Source: an uncultured Eubacteriales bacterium
Lineage (GTDB): Bacteria > Bacillota > Clostridia > Oscillospirales > Acutalibacteraceae
NCBI GenBank assembly: GCA_948527295.1
Contig: CAOSWK010000002.1
Location: 157,868 to 221,867 of the forward strand
Direction of reading: 5' to 3'
DNA: 64,000 nucleotides
Below, piece by piece: positions 1 through 9,519 of the stretch; position 1 is the stretch's first letter; every line of letters begins with the position of its first letter. The notes beneath the pieces were generated by a model, which saw only the letters and a list, made by a program, of their open reading frames with translations, was not told where the DNA came from and did no database searches. The position numbers and the translations under genes were made by a program.

Positions 1-2
1 TC

Positions 3-1394
3 ACGGGCTTTTCGGCGTCGGTTTCTCGCGCGGGCATCATGCTCATCATGTTTTATCTTGGCAAATTCTTCTACGCAAAGTCCGATTCCCTCAACTCGCT
101 GGGATTTGCGACTCTTTTGCTTTCGGTCGTTAACCCATTCGCCGCCGGAGATACTGGCCTGTTACTCTCTGTCTTCGCAACGCTGGGGATCATCCTCTTT
201 GAGGGATATTTTGAAGAAAAAATCAAAACCCTATTTGCGCGGATAAATTGCAGCTCAAAGGTTACGGATAGCATCGCGGGAATGGTCTCTGTCACACTCT
301 GCGCAACCATCGCTACGTTGCCCATAACCATGTTGAGCTTTGGCAAAATCTCGCTTATCAGCGTTTTTTCAAATATTTTGATCGTCATGCCCACTATGCT
401 GATGATGATCTTCATGCTGTTCGCTGCCATACTATATTTTGTGCCATTTCTTACGTTCGTCGTCAAGCCTTTGGCACTTTTTTCGGGAATTTTGATAAAT
501 TACATAACTTTTTGTGCCGACTTACTCGCAAAAATCCCGTTTGCGTCCGTTGCAACCCACCAACCCATGATCCTGTTTTGGTTCGCTTCCTGCTGCGTTT
601 TGTTCGCGCTGGCTTTGCTATTATGCAAGGAATACCGGCTTTTAAAGCTGTCTGCCATTTTGTCGGTTATAATCCTGTTTGTTGGGATCCTTTCATACCA
701 GATTTTCGACCGAGACGTGACGCATCTGGCCTTTTTGGACACCGGCGCTGGATGTTCTGCGGTTATCTCAAAAAACGGTCGCGCTGCGGTTTTGGCTTGT
801 GGCGGCGATTCTATCCACTCTTCTAGAGTGCAAAATTATTTGACCAATCTGAATGTTAAGGGCCTCGATTATATACTGCTGAGCGACCTTCAAGACACTA
901 CGGCAAGCTACGCGAATGACCTGATAAAGAAGTTCCGTCCCTACTACGTTTTGATGCAAAATGATGGCGATGTTCTCAACAACAAGCTGGAGCACACCGT
1001 TTTTGAAAGCATGAACACCGTCCCTTTCAATGATACCGCCAAAATTGATCTTTGGGATAACGTGAAAATCACGGTCATGAACATCGATGACCACGGCTAT
1101 ATTTACTTGTCGGTTAATGACGTGAATTTGCTGATTCTCCCGTCTGGCGGCGATGCTAAGCTTTTGGACGACAAATATAAATTCTGCGACATTTTGGCAT
1201 ATAGCGGGAACCTCGAGAACTCTAGCCTTGTTGCGAGTTCGTACGGGGTTATTTGCGCGAATGCAAATGCCGCTTCTGTCTTTGCGAACAATTTGGCCAA
1301 AGACCGCCGTTTGCCCCTTGCTACCGCTGGCGACGGCGATATTGTTTTTGATTTTACGCATTCGAAAAATATTTCCATAAAGAGGATGGTGTAA
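3..1394 (+). CDS. comEC: ComEC/Rec2 DNA-uptake channel protein, C-terminal part
   Basis: Inner-membrane channel that carries single-stranded DNA into the cell during transformation. The frame is open to the left edge, so the gene begins outside the window; its first visible residues (TGFSASVSRAGIM) match the conserved competence-domain core. Several hydrophobic helices fill roughly the first 215 residues, then comes a soluble domain of the metallo-beta-lactamase type starting near THLAFLDTGAG. That domain lacks the usual HxHxDH metal-ligand signature: the expected place reads LLSDLQDTTAS. It is therefore probably non-catalytic, if the gene works at all. The stop lies one base before the holA start, the usual comEC-holA pairing in Firmicutes. 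Confidence 0.9.
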   Translation, partial: TGFSASVSRAGIMLIMFYLGKFFYAKSDSLNSLGFATLLLSVVNPFAAGDTGLLLSVFATLGIILFEGYFEEKIKTLFARINCSSKVTDSIAGMVSVTLCATIATLPITMLSFGKISLISVFSNILIVMPTMLMMIFMLFAAILYFVPFLTFVVKPLALFSGILINYITFCADLLAKIPFASVATHQPMILFWFASCCVLFALALLLCKEYRLLKLSAILSVIILFVGILSYQIFDRDVTHLAFLDTGAGCSAVISKNGRAAVLACGGDSIHSSRVQNYLTNLNVKGLDYILLSDLQDTTASYANDLIKKFRPYYVLMQNDGDVLNNKLEHTVFESMNTVPFNDTAKIDLWDNVKITVMNIDDHGYIYLSVNDVNLLILPSGGDAKLLDDKYKFCDILAYSGNLENSSLVASSYGVICANANAASVFANNLAKDRRLPLATAGDGDIVFDFTHSKNISIKRMV

Positions 1395-1395
1395 T

Positions 1396-2436
1396 TTGCC
1401 CATTATAACGGAGTCCGACTTTGCCGCGCAGGTTAAGTCAAGCAACTTTAAAAACGCATATTTTATTTACGGGGAAGAAAAATATCTTGTATCCCACTAC
1501 ACGCGGCTGCTTACGGATAAAATCTTGCCCGGCAGGTGCAACAATTCTTTTAACCTGCAGAATTTTTCGTCTCCGGATCTTGACATAGACGCCCTAAACA
1601 GCGCGGTTGAGGCTCTGCCTTTGATGTCTCCTTTTAAGTGCGTGCGGATATTTGACTTGAACCTTGAGAAGGAGCCTCTAGACACAGTCAAAAAGCTAAA
1701 GGAGATTATCGCCGATATCCCCGAAACCACCGTTTTGATAATAAGTTTTCCTAACTTAAATGTAGATTTGAAGCGATCCTCTAGGTTTTCTTCTTTTGTT
1801 AAATTTTTTGAAAAACATGGAGAAGTTTTGAATCTGCAGGCGCTTAGCAAACCCAAATTACAACGACAAATCATAAAATGGGCCGAAAAATTGTCTTGCA
1901 CGCTTTGTGAGAAAAACGCGCAACTTATTATCGACAAATGCGGAAATAACTTGCTGGTCCTTAAAAACGAGATTGAAAAGCTCTGTGCCTATGCGAACGG
2001 AGCTGAGATTACCTCGCAGATCATCGATGAAATCGTGGTTTGCAACTTTGAGGCGAACGTTTTTGAGCTGACTAAAGCCATCATGGCGAAGAATTGTGAC
2101 CGCGCCCTTGAAATTTTGGACATTCTGCTCTTTAAAAAAGAGGAACCTATCGCCATTTTGGCCGTCATGGCTTCGAATTATATCGATATGTACCGCGTGA
2201 ATGCGGCCTTGCAAAGCGGAAGGAGCATTCAGGATGTTGCTGAAATTTTTGACTACAAACGAAAGATGTTCCGGCTCGAGAATGCGCAGGCGCAGCTAAG
2301 ATACAACGCTAATTTGAAGAAATCCTTGCGGGGTTGCATCGACTTGCTGACTAAAACCGACGTCATGCTCAAAAGTTCTCGCATGGATCCTAAAATTTTG
2401 CTAGAAGAGCTTATTGTCAAACTTATTCTTTGTTAA
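1396..2436 (+). CDS. holA: DNA polymerase III, delta subunit
   Basis: Clamp-loader subunit that opens the beta sliding clamp. Its 346 residues match the family length. The N-terminus (FKNAYFIYGEEKYLVSHYT) is the typical HolA opening, where a P-loop-like fold has lost ATP-binding residues, and the C-terminal helical collar follows (EEPIAILAVMASNYIDMYRV). Translation starts at a TTG, with GAGGATGG just upstream inside the end of comEC, so the two genes are translationally coupled. Confidence 0.93.
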   Translation: MPIITESDFAAQVKSSNFKNAYFIYGEEKYLVSHYTRLLTDKILPGRCNNSFNLQNFSSPDLDIDALNSAVEALPLMSPFKCVRIFDLNLEKEPLDTVKKLKEIIADIPETTVLIISFPNLNVDLKRSSRFSSFVKFFEKHGEVLNLQALSKPKLQRQIIKWAEKLSCTLCEKNAQLIIDKCGNNLLVLKNEIEKLCAYANGAEITSQIIDEIVVCNFEANVFELTKAIMAKNCDRALEILDILLFKKEEPIAILAVMASNYIDMYRVNAALQSGRSIQDVAEIFDYKRKMFRLENAQAQLRYNANLKKSLRGCIDLLTKTDVMLKSSRMDPKILLEELIVKLILC

Positions 2437-2454
2437 ATTTGTATTAAATTTATC

Positions 2455-2483
2455 TTGACTTCTTGAAATTATTGTGGTAAAAT
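2455..2483 (+). promoter_or_regulatory. Sigma-A type promoter for ppk2
   Basis: TTGACT and TAAAAT boxes separated by 17 bases lie 29 bases before the ppk2 start codon. A good AAGGGGG ribosome site follows. Confidence 0.7.
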
Positions 2484-2511
2484 ATCAGTATTATAAGAAG
2501 GGGGTAAAATT

Positions 2512-3423
2512 ATGAAACTGGATGAGTACAAATTTGACGGGACGAAAAAATTTAAAATTAACGGGTTCGATACCAAGGCCAAGCATTTGACTACCGACAG
2601 GGAAATGGTGCTTGAGTCTAGCCTTTTGAACCTGAAGAAGCTTGGAATTATGCAGGATAGATTCTATGCGCAGGGCAGCGAGGCTATCTTGGTTATTTTG
2701 CAGGCTATGGACGCTGGCGGCAAGGACGGCGCCATAAAGCACGTTATGTCTGGTCTTAACCCGCAGGGCGTGCAGGTTAGCAATTTTAAATCGCCTTCTA
2801 GCGAGGAGCTGGCTCATGACTACTTGTGGAGATGCATTAAAAATCTTCCGGAACGCGGTAAAATCGGGATTTTTAACCGGTCGTATTATGAAGATGTCTT
2901 GGTTGCTCGGGTGCATGAGCTTTATAAAAATCAGAACTTACCTAGCAGATGCAAAACTCCGAAGATTTTTGACGAACGCTATGAACAAATCGCGAATTTT
3001 GAAAAATATTTGTGGCAAAACGGCATTCGTGTGCTAAAATTCTTCCTTAATATATCTCGGGATGAACAAAAACGTCGGTTTCTTAAAAGAATTGACGAGA
3101 AAAACAAAAACTGGAAATTGTCTGATTCTGACGTGAAGGAGCGGCAATATTGGGACGATTATATGAAGGCATTTGAAGCGGCTATAAACAAAACTAGCAC
3201 GCCGTATGCGCCTTGGTATGTTGTTCCGGCGGACAAAAAGTGGTTTGCTAGATTCTTTTTCTCTGAGATTTTGGTTAATACTTTGAACGACATTAACCCG
3301 AAATATCCGACTGTTACTAAGGAGAAAGAAAAGCTGATCGTCGCTTGCAAAGAATATCTTACTAACGAGGATGGTAAAAAATCTGCCGCAAAGACAAAGT
3401 CAAAATCAAAAACAAAAAAATAA
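2512..3423 (+). CDS. ppk2: Polyphosphate kinase 2 family phosphotransferase
   Basis: Transfers phosphate between polyphosphate and nucleotides, in the cytoplasm. The 303 residues hold the PPK2 Walker A region (MDAGGKDGAIKHV, about residue 76), the following GLNPQGVQV stretch, and the conserved NRSYYEDVL motif with a lid region. Length fits the single-domain class. The last 20 residues are a lysine-rich tail made largely of AAG/AAA codons, a local oddity. It has its own promoter and a strong downstream inverted repeat, so it is a single-gene unit. Whether it prefers ADP, AMP or GDP cannot be read from the sequence. Confidence 0.9.
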   Translation: MKLDEYKFDGTKKFKINGFDTKAKHLTTDREMVLESSLLNLKKLGIMQDRFYAQGSEAILVILQAMDAGGKDGAIKHVMSGLNPQGVQVSNFKSPSSEELAHDYLWRCIKNLPERGKIGIFNRSYYEDVLVARVHELYKNQNLPSRCKTPKIFDERYEQIANFEKYLWQNGIRVLKFFLNISRDEQKRRFLKRIDEKNKNWKLSDSDVKERQYWDDYMKAFEAAINKTSTPYAPWYVVPADKKWFARFFFSEILVNTLNDINPKYPTVTKEKEKLIVACKEYLTNEDGKKSAAKTKSKSKTKK

Positions 3424-3440
3424 TTTGAGTCTATGAGTTT

Positions 3441-3474
3441 AAGTGTACACGCATGCTTTTTGAGGTGTACACTT
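3441..3474 (+). terminator. Inverted repeat, probable terminator after ppk2
   Basis: Perfect 10-base arms AAGTGTACAC / GTGTACACTT with a 14-base loop, followed by an AT-rich stretch ending in a T run. The arms are unusually regular and could also be a protein-binding palindrome. Confidence 0.6.
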
Positions 3475-3562
3475 CTTGATTTTAATTATTTTTTGGTTGT
3501 TAATGTTATTTTTTGATTTTTTATAGTATAATTTTAAAAAAGGTTTTGGTGATATTTTTAAA

Positions 3563-4081
3563 ATGTTAAGTAAATTAAAAAACATGGACGATAAGGTCGT
3601 TGTGAACGTCAAAAAATTGCATAGAGATAATCTTAATAAATTTATGGTAATTGTGACCAAGCTGGGTAATAATGGAATGGTTTGGTTTGCTGTTGCTGTG
3701 CCTCTTTTGTTTAACCGCGGATACCGCAACGTTGGCGTTAAGATTATTTTGGCTTTACTGTTGAGTGGCTTTTTGGGCGAAGTTTTGATTAAGCATATTG
3801 TGGCGAGGGTTCGGCCTTCTAAATTTTTATTGCAGGAGGAAATGCTCATTAAGGAGCCTATCACTTATTCTTTTCCTTCGGGGCACACTTCTTCTTCTTT
3901 TGCGGCCTCTTGCATGTTGGCTTCTTGCTTTGGCATTATATCTATTCCTGCTTTTGTTTTGGCTTTTTTGATTGGATTTTCTCGCGTTTATTTGCGGGTT
4001 CATTACCTTACAGACGTTTTGGTCGGAGCCGTTTTGGGCTCCTTTTGCAGCCTGCTTGTTAATGTTTTTATTCCGTTTTAG
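3563..4081 (+). CDS. PAP2-family membrane phosphatase
   Basis: Membrane enzyme of the phosphatidic-acid-phosphatase type 2 superfamily, 172 residues with about five hydrophobic helices. All three signature blocks are visible: KHIVARVRP, PSGHTSS and SRVYLRVHYLTDV, carrying the conserved Arg and His residues. Likely substrates are undecaprenyl diphosphate or a lipid phosphate; the small size resembles BcrC/YbjG-type undecaprenyl-diphosphatases. A TATAAT box lies at 3527-3532. The ribosome site (GGTGAT) is modest. A dedicated UppP is also present at 41163, so this may be a second recycling enzyme. Confidence 0.87.
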   Translation: MLSKLKNMDDKVVVNVKKLHRDNLNKFMVIVTKLGNNGMVWFAVAVPLLFNRGYRNVGVKIILALLLSGFLGEVLIKHIVARVRPSKFLLQEEMLIKEPITYSFPSGHTSSSFAASCMLASCFGIISIPAFVLAFLIGFSRVYLRVHYLTDVLVGAVLGSFCSLLVNVFIPF

Positions 4082-4085
4082 ATTT

Positions 4086-4115
4086 GTTGCTCTTGTTGGG
4101 GTTTTGTGATATAAT
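4086..4115 (+). promoter_or_regulatory. Probable promoter of ruvCAB
   Basis: TTGCTC and TATAAT separated by 18 bases, 53 bases ahead of the ruvC GTG start. Confidence 0.5.
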
Positions 4116-4168
4116 TTATTTCAAATTTTATATTCTTTTTTTAGTTTTTAAAAGGGAGTTACATAATT

Positions 4169-4699
4169 GTGAAAATACTCGGGATTGACCCTGGCTACGC
4201 TATTGTTGGGTATGGCGCTATCTCTACTGGGCCTAATAATAAGTTTTTGCCTTTGTGCTATGGTTCTATTTTAACCGAAAGTACTGCACCTTTTTGTGAC
4301 CGATTGTTTAAAATATCTTGCGATATGAATGAACTTTTGCTAAAGGTTCGGCCCGATGTTGTTGCTATTGAGCGACTTTATTTTCAGAATAACCGCAAAA
4401 CCGCTATTGATGTTGCTCAGGCACGCGGTGTAATTTTGCTTAGCGCACGGAATTTGAATGTTCCCATTTTTGAGTATACCCCTTTGCAGATTAAAACTGT
4501 TGTTACGGGGTATGGCAAGGCTAAAAAGGCCCAGGTTATGAAGATGACTAAACGGTTGCTTTGTTTAGAAAAAATGCCTAAGCTTGACGATACTGCCGAC
4601 GCTTTGGCCGTGGCGATTTGTCACGCGCAGGCTTGCGGAACCGGCTTGAGGGCTAGCATGTTAAAAAGGAGTTACACATATAATGTTTTACAGCCTTAG
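4169..4699 (+). CDS. ruvC: Holliday junction resolvase RuvC
   Basis: Endonuclease that cuts four-way DNA junctions left by recombination. The 176 residues start with the RNase H-fold strand ILGIDPGYAIVGYG containing the first catalytic Asp; the second acidic residue is in VVAIERLYFQNN and the C-terminal pair in KLDDTADALAVAICH. A GTG start follows AAAGGGAG. It overlaps ruvA by 17 bases and heads the canonical ruvC-ruvA-ruvB operon. Confidence 0.96.
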   Translation: MKILGIDPGYAIVGYGAISTGPNNKFLPLCYGSILTESTAPFCDRLFKISCDMNELLLKVRPDVVAIERLYFQNNRKTAIDVAQARGVILLSARNLNVPIFEYTPLQIKTVVTGYGKAKKAQVMKMTKRLLCLEKMPKLDDTADALAVAICHAQACGTGLRASMLKRSYTYNVLQP

Positions 4700-5288
4700 A
4701 GGAAAGTTGATTGCTGTTGATGGCTTGAGCGTGGCTATTGAATGCGCTGGAGTTGGCTATAAGTGCAATGTTACGCAGAACACTTTAAATGAACTGCCTG
4801 CTATTGGTGAAGAAGTCTTTATATACACGCATTTAAACGTGCGCGAGGACGCTATGGAGCTTTTTGGCTTTTTTAGTCTCAGTGAGCTAAACTGCTTTAA
4901 GTTGCTTACTTCTGTTTCTGGCGTTGGGGCTAAGGTTGGCATTGCTATTTTGTCCACTTTGTCGGCTGCGCAGGTTGTTGCGGCTATTTCTTCTGGCGAC
5001 TGCAAGCTTTTGACTTTGGCGCCTGGTGTTGGCAATAAACTGGCGCAGAGGATCATTTTGGAGCTTAAGGACAAAGTTGCTAGCTCTTTGGCGGAGGTGA
5101 GCGCGAAGAATCCGCCTTTGGCTGCTAGTCGGGCAGTTTTTGGAAACTCGGCGGCCGCTATTGATGCGCTTTCTGTTTTGGGGTACTCTCGAGTCGAGGC
5201 TTTGGAGGCTGTTTCTAAATTTGACGAGGCACTTTCGGTTGAAGAATTGATAAAAAACGCGCTAAAATCCATGGCTGGGGGGATGTAA
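4683..5288 (+). CDS. ruvA: Holliday junction DNA-binding subunit RuvA
   Basis: Tetrameric junction-binding protein that loads RuvB. Its 201 residues begin with the OB-fold (MFYSLRGKLIAVDG) and then two helix-hairpin-helix motifs (SVSGVGAKVGIAILS and LAPGVGNKLAQRIILELKDK). The C-terminal RuvB-contacting domain (AIDALSVLGYSRVEALEAV) is intact. An AAAGGAG ribosome site lies within the end of ruvC. Confidence 0.96.
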   Translation: MFYSLRGKLIAVDGLSVAIECAGVGYKCNVTQNTLNELPAIGEEVFIYTHLNVREDAMELFGFFSLSELNCFKLLTSVSGVGAKVGIAILSTLSAAQVVAAISSGDCKLLTLAPGVGNKLAQRIILELKDKVASSLAEVSAKNPPLAASRAVFGNSAAAIDALSVLGYSRVEALEAVSKFDEALSVEELIKNALKSMAGGM

Positions 5289-5291
5289 CCG

Positions 5292-6302
5292 TTGGAATTT
5301 GATTTTGAGAACAGAATTTTGGACCCGGAGGAAACGCCCGAAGATTTCGAGGTGGAAAATCCGCTGCGCCCCCGAACTTTGGCCGAATACGTTGGTCAGG
5401 ATAAAGTTAAGGAGAATTTGTCGGTTTTTATTAAGGCCGCCAAAATTCGCAAAGAACCGCTTGATCATGTGCTTTTGTATGGGCCTCCTGGGCTTGGAAA
5501 GACGACTTTATCTGGGATTATTGCTAACGAAATGAACGTGAATTTTAAAATTACTTCTGGCCCGGCGATTGAGAAGTCCGGCGATTTGGCCGCGATTCTT
5601 ACGAATTTGAACGAGGGTGACGTTTTATTTATTGACGAAATTCATCGGCTGCCCCGCACTGTGGAGGAGATTTTGTACCCGGCTATGGAGGATTTCTCGA
5701 TAGATATCATCACGGGCAAGGGCCAGATGGCGACTTCGTACCATTTGTCATTGCCTCGGTTTACTTTGGTCGGAGCCACCACGCGTGCTGGGCAACTTTC
5801 GGCTCCTTTGCGAGATAGATTTGGCGTGGTTTTGCGGCTCGAGATGTACTCCTCGCAGGAGCTTGCTAAGATTATTCGGCGAAGTGCTACTATTCTTGGC
5901 ATAAATATCGACAACGACGGCGCTATTGAAATTGCATCTCGCTCGCGCGGGACACCCCGGATTGCGAACCGGCTTTTGCGCAGGGTTCGGGACTTTGCCT
6001 TAGTTCAAAACCGTGAGGAGATTGACTTTAGCACGGCTAGAGTGGCGCTCGATAAGCTTGAGATCGATGAATTGGGGCTTGACGCTAACGACAGAAGGAT
6101 GCTCAAGGCGATGATTGAATTTTATAATGGCGGGCCCGTTGGAGTCGAAACTTTGGCGGCTGCTATTGGCGAAGAATCCGTTACCATTGAGGATATTTAC
6201 GAACCTTATTTGATGCAGATCGGATTTATTAGCCGTACACCAAGGGGACGAGTTGCCAATCGGGCGGCATATCTGCATTTGGGCCTTGAGCCTGTTGAAT
6301 AA
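5292..6302 (+). CDS. ruvB: Holliday junction branch-migration ATPase RuvB
   Basis: Hexameric AAA+ motor of branch migration. 336 residues: Walker A GPPGLGKTT near residue 62, Walker B LFIDEIHRL, sensor and arginine-finger stretch GATTRAGQLSAPLRDRFG, and the winged-helix C-terminus ending YLMQIGFISRTPRGR. Starts at a TTG three bases after the ruvA stop with GGGGGATG upstream, so it is coupled to ruvA. Confidence 0.96.
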   Translation: MEFDFENRILDPEETPEDFEVENPLRPRTLAEYVGQDKVKENLSVFIKAAKIRKEPLDHVLLYGPPGLGKTTLSGIIANEMNVNFKITSGPAIEKSGDLAAILTNLNEGDVLFIDEIHRLPRTVEEILYPAMEDFSIDIITGKGQMATSYHLSLPRFTLVGATTRAGQLSAPLRDRFGVVLRLEMYSSQELAKIIRRSATILGINIDNDGAIEIASRSRGTPRIANRLLRRVRDFALVQNREEIDFSTARVALDKLEIDELGLDANDRRMLKAMIEFYNGGPVGVETLAAAIGEESVTIEDIYEPYLMQIGFISRTPRGRVANRAAYLHLGLEPVE

Positions 6303-6334
6303 TTACTACTAGTTTGGGGAGAGTTTGACTTTTT

Positions 6335-7708
6335 ATGGGTAAGCTTTTTGGAACGGACGGCGTTCGTGGCATTGCTAACGTTGAATTAACTGCTGAGATT
6401 GCGATGAAAATCGGCAAAGCGGCGGCGAGCGTTTTGGTTAAGAACACGCCGGGCAAGGCAAAAATTCTAATTGGGAAGGATACTCGGCTTTCGTGCGATA
6501 TTCTTGAAGGGGCTCTGGTTGCCGGGATTTGCTCTGTTGGCGTGGACGTTGTTTGCTTGGGGGTTATTCCTACGCCGGCGGTTGCTTTTTTGGTTAGGAA
6601 ATACCGCGCAAATGCTGGGATTATGATCTCGGCTTCGCATAATTCTTTTGAGTTTAACGGGATTAAAATATTTGGCGAAAACGGCTACAAACTGCCGGAT
6701 AAGGTTGAATCTGTTATCGAAAGAATTGTGCTTAACGACGTACCTATTGACGTTTCGGAGGTTAAGTACGCTGATTTGGGCACCCGGACTAACGCCGACC
6801 GCGCGATTGACGACTACATTGAGCATATTGCTTCGACTATTGACGCTGATTTGACGGGCTTGAAAGTGGCTTTTGACTGCGCTAACGGTGCAGCTTTTCG
6901 GACGGCGAAACGGCTGTTTACTCGGCTTGGCGTTGAGTGTACCATTAAAAACTGCCGGCCGAATGGGACTAATATAAATAAAAATTGCGGGTCCATGCAT
7001 ATGGAAGGCTTGGCGCGTTTTGTTAAAGAGAATGGCTTGGACGCTGGGATTGCTTTTGATGGCGACGCGGACCGGTGCCTGGCGGTTGACGAGCTTGGCA
7101 ACATTGTTGACGGGGACTTCATTATGGCCATTTGCGCGATGTCTTTGAACGAGCAGCGCAAACTTGCCAAAGGCACCGTGGTGGGCACGGTCATGACTAA
7201 CATTGGGTTCAACCACTTTTGCAGCGGGAATCAGTTGAAGTTTGTTGCCACGCGCGTTGGCGACAGGTACGTTCTAGAAGAGATGCTCAAGAATGGCTAT
7301 AATTTTGGCGGCGAGCAGTCCGGGCACGTTATTTTTCTTGACCACTCTACTACGGGCGACGGCCAGTTGACGGCTGTTCAGCTTTTGAGCATACTAAAAC
7401 GTAGTGGCAAAAAGCTTTCGCAGCTCGCCGGCGTCATGAAGAAGCTCCCTCAGGTCATGCTAAACGTTAAGGTGGACAATTTGGGCAAGCTGAAGTTTCA
7501 CACCGACGAGGAGATTAAGAGCGCTATTGACCGCGTTAGCGCGAAGTTTGAGCCTGGCAATGCTGATACGTGCGGCCGGGGGCGGATTCTTGTTCGGGTT
7601 TCGGGCACGGAGCCTTTGATTCGCATTATGCTGGAGGGCGAAAATTTGGATAGGATTACCGTTTTGGCGAACGAGGTTGCCGATCTGGTGCGAAAACGGC
7701 TTTCTTAA
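6335..7708 (+). CDS. glmM: Phosphoglucosamine mutase
   Basis: Converts glucosamine-6-phosphate to glucosamine-1-phosphate for peptidoglycan synthesis. 457 residues opening with GKLFGTDGVRGIAN; the phosphoserine loop is ISASHN, the metal loop FDGDADR, and the phosphate-binding loop RVSGTEPLIRIM near the end. The residues after the active-site loop read SFEFNGIKIFG instead of the more usual PYEDNGIK, a conservative deviation. It follows ruvB by 32 bases and may be read with it. Confidence 0.95.
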   Translation: MGKLFGTDGVRGIANVELTAEIAMKIGKAAASVLVKNTPGKAKILIGKDTRLSCDILEGALVAGICSVGVDVVCLGVIPTPAVAFLVRKYRANAGIMISASHNSFEFNGIKIFGENGYKLPDKVESVIERIVLNDVPIDVSEVKYADLGTRTNADRAIDDYIEHIASTIDADLTGLKVAFDCANGAAFRTAKRLFTRLGVECTIKNCRPNGTNINKNCGSMHMEGLARFVKENGLDAGIAFDGDADRCLAVDELGNIVDGDFIMAICAMSLNEQRKLAKGTVVGTVMTNIGFNHFCSGNQLKFVATRVGDRYVLEEMLKNGYNFGGEQSGHVIFLDHSTTGDGQLTAVQLLSILKRSGKKLSQLAGVMKKLPQVMLNVKVDNLGKLKFHTDEEIKSAIDRVSAKFEPGNADTCGRGRILVRVSGTEPLIRIMLEGENLDRITVLANEVADLVRKRLS

Positions 7709-7720
7709 AGGAGTTTTAAT

Positions 7721-8587
7721 TTGAGAGTTTCTAGTTGTTGGACTGATTTTGAGCTGATTGATACTTCTGCTGGCGAGCGGCTTGAACGCTGGGGCGATGT
7801 TATTTTGGTTCGGCCGGATCCGCAAATTATCTGGGATACCCCGAGGGAGCATCCTCTTTGGCGCAGTGCTCATGCTGTTTATCACCGTTCTCGCTCTGGT
7901 GGCGGGCATTGGCAAGCCTTAAAAAAAGTCCCGGCGGTTTGGGATATCGGCTATAAGGGCTTGCGGTTTAATTTAAAGATGATGGGCTTTAAGCATACTG
8001 GGATTTTCCCGGAGCAGGCCACCAACTGGGATTTTATTTCTGACAATATTCGCGCGCAAAAAAAGCCCTTTAAGATGCTAAACTTGTTTGGATACACTGG
8101 TGCTGCGACTTTGGCTGCGGCTGCAGCTGGCGCGAATGTTTGCCACGTGGATGCTTCTAAAGGGATGGTCAGTTGGGCGAGGGAAAACGCTTGTGCTTCG
8201 GGGCTTGCGGACAAACCCGTGCGCTGGATTGTAGACGATTGTGTGAAGTTTGTACAAAAAGAGATTCGCCGTGGTAACCGATATGATGGGATTGTTATGG
8301 ATCCACCTTCTTATGGCCGCGGTCCTGGCGGCGAAATTTGGAAGCTTGAGGACCAAATTTTTTCTCTTTTAAACTTATGCTGCGAGGTTTTGTCGGAAGA
8401 GGCTCAATTTTTTGTCTTGAACTCTTATACAACGGGGCTTTCGCCCTCTGTTATGCAATGCATGCTGAGTCTGACTTTTAAAAAGGCTTTTGGTGGGGCG
8501 GTCTTTGCCGATGAAATCGGCCTGCCGGTTACCGCTCAGGATATTGTTTTGCCGTGTGGTTCCACCGCCATTTGGCGGCGCGCGTGA
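7721..8587 (+). CDS. Class I SAM-dependent methyltransferase (RlmI/RlmK-like)
   Basis: Predicted rRNA methyltransferase of 288 residues. The SAM-binding start is LFGYTGAATLAAAAAGA, followed by the acidic HVDASKGMVSWARENA stretch, and the catalytic-region motif MDPPSYGRG. Relatives include RlmI/RlmK-type 23S rRNA methyltransferases, but the N-terminal PUA domain of RlmI is absent here. TTG start with AAAGGAG upstream, 12 bases after glmM. The exact target base is not determinable. Confidence 0.82.
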   Translation: MRVSSCWTDFELIDTSAGERLERWGDVILVRPDPQIIWDTPREHPLWRSAHAVYHRSRSGGGHWQALKKVPAVWDIGYKGLRFNLKMMGFKHTGIFPEQATNWDFISDNIRAQKKPFKMLNLFGYTGAATLAAAAAGANVCHVDASKGMVSWARENACASGLADKPVRWIVDDCVKFVQKEIRRGNRYDGIVMDPPSYGRGPGGEIWKLEDQIFSLLNLCCEVLSEEAQFFVLNSYTTGLSPSVMQCMLSLTFKKAFGGAVFADEIGLPVTAQDIVLPCGSTAIWRRA

Positions 8588-8605
8588 ATTGGAGATTTTT
8601 ATTTT

Positions 8606-9469
8606 ATGGAGAAATTTATTGATATTGTCGATTTGGAATTTAATTACGAAGAGGCCGACGGTGGCCGCAAAATCAACATTTTGGATGGCGTGAATTTAGA
8701 AATTAAAAAAGGCGAATTTTTGACGATTCTGGGTCACAACGGCAGCGGGAAGTCCACCCTGGCAAAGCATCTAAACGCGATGCTTACGCCCACAGCTGGT
8801 GACGTTTTTGTGCGAGGGATTAATACTAAGGATTATTCGCGAATTTATGATATTCGGAGCACCGTGGGGCTGGTTTTTCAAAACCCCGATAATCAGATTG
8901 TGGCGAGCATTGTGGAGGATGACGTCGCTTTTGGGCCGGAGAACTTGGGGATTGCCCCGGAGGCGATCCGTGCCCGTGTGGATGATGCTTTGCGTGCCGT
9001 GGATATGTATGATTGTCGGAAGGAAGCCATTTATAATTTGTCTGGCGGGCAAAAACAGAGAGTCGCCATTGCTGGGATCATCGCTATGAGGCCTTCATGC
9101 CTTGTGCTTGATGAGCCCACTGCGATGCTGGATCCCGTTGGGCGCGACGAAGTCATGCGCGTTATAAAAAAGCTAAACAAGGAATGCGGCATTACAATCG
9201 TTTTGATAACGCATTATATGGACGAGGCTACCGATTCTGACCGGATTGTTGTGATGAACGAAGGCAAAATTGCTAGAATAGGCGCGCCTTTGAGCATTTT
9301 CTCGGATGTCGATTTTTTAAAAAAGTGCCAACTGTCGATTCCGCAATCTGTTGAGCTTCTTCAAAAGCTGAAGGCGCATGGAGTTCAAATCCCCTCTTTT
9401 GTGCTAAATGAAGACGAATGTGTCGATGTTTTAGCTCGATATTTCAGTGCTAATGCCATAAGCCGTTGA
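8606..9469 (+). CDS. ecfA1: ECF transporter ATPase EcfA1
   Basis: First ATP-binding subunit of the energy-coupling factor module that powers vitamin uptake together with exchangeable S components. 287 residues: Walker A GHNGSGKST, Q-loop VFQNPDNQIVASIVEDDVAFGPEN (typical of CbiO-type proteins), signature LSGGQKQRVAIAG, Walker B CLVLDEPTAMLDP. It is followed by ecfA2 and ecfT, forming a complete group II ECF core without an S component nearby. Confidence 0.94.
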   Translation: MEKFIDIVDLEFNYEEADGGRKINILDGVNLEIKKGEFLTILGHNGSGKSTLAKHLNAMLTPTAGDVFVRGINTKDYSRIYDIRSTVGLVFQNPDNQIVASIVEDDVAFGPENLGIAPEAIRARVDDALRAVDMYDCRKEAIYNLSGGQKQRVAIAGIIAMRPSCLVLDEPTAMLDPVGRDEVMRVIKKLNKECGITIVLITHYMDEATDSDRIVVMNEGKIARIGAPLSIFSDVDFLKKCQLSIPQSVELLQKLKAHGVQIPSFVLNEDECVDVLARYFSANAISR

Positions 9470-9519
9470 TTTGCTAACATGTTTTTCCCGTCATTCTTGA
9501 GTTTTAGGAGGATTTTGCG

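Noticed and set aside
768..1445. 225-codon minus-strand frame over the comEC end
   Set aside because: Shadow of comEC and the holA start; no ribosome site and no recognisable domain.
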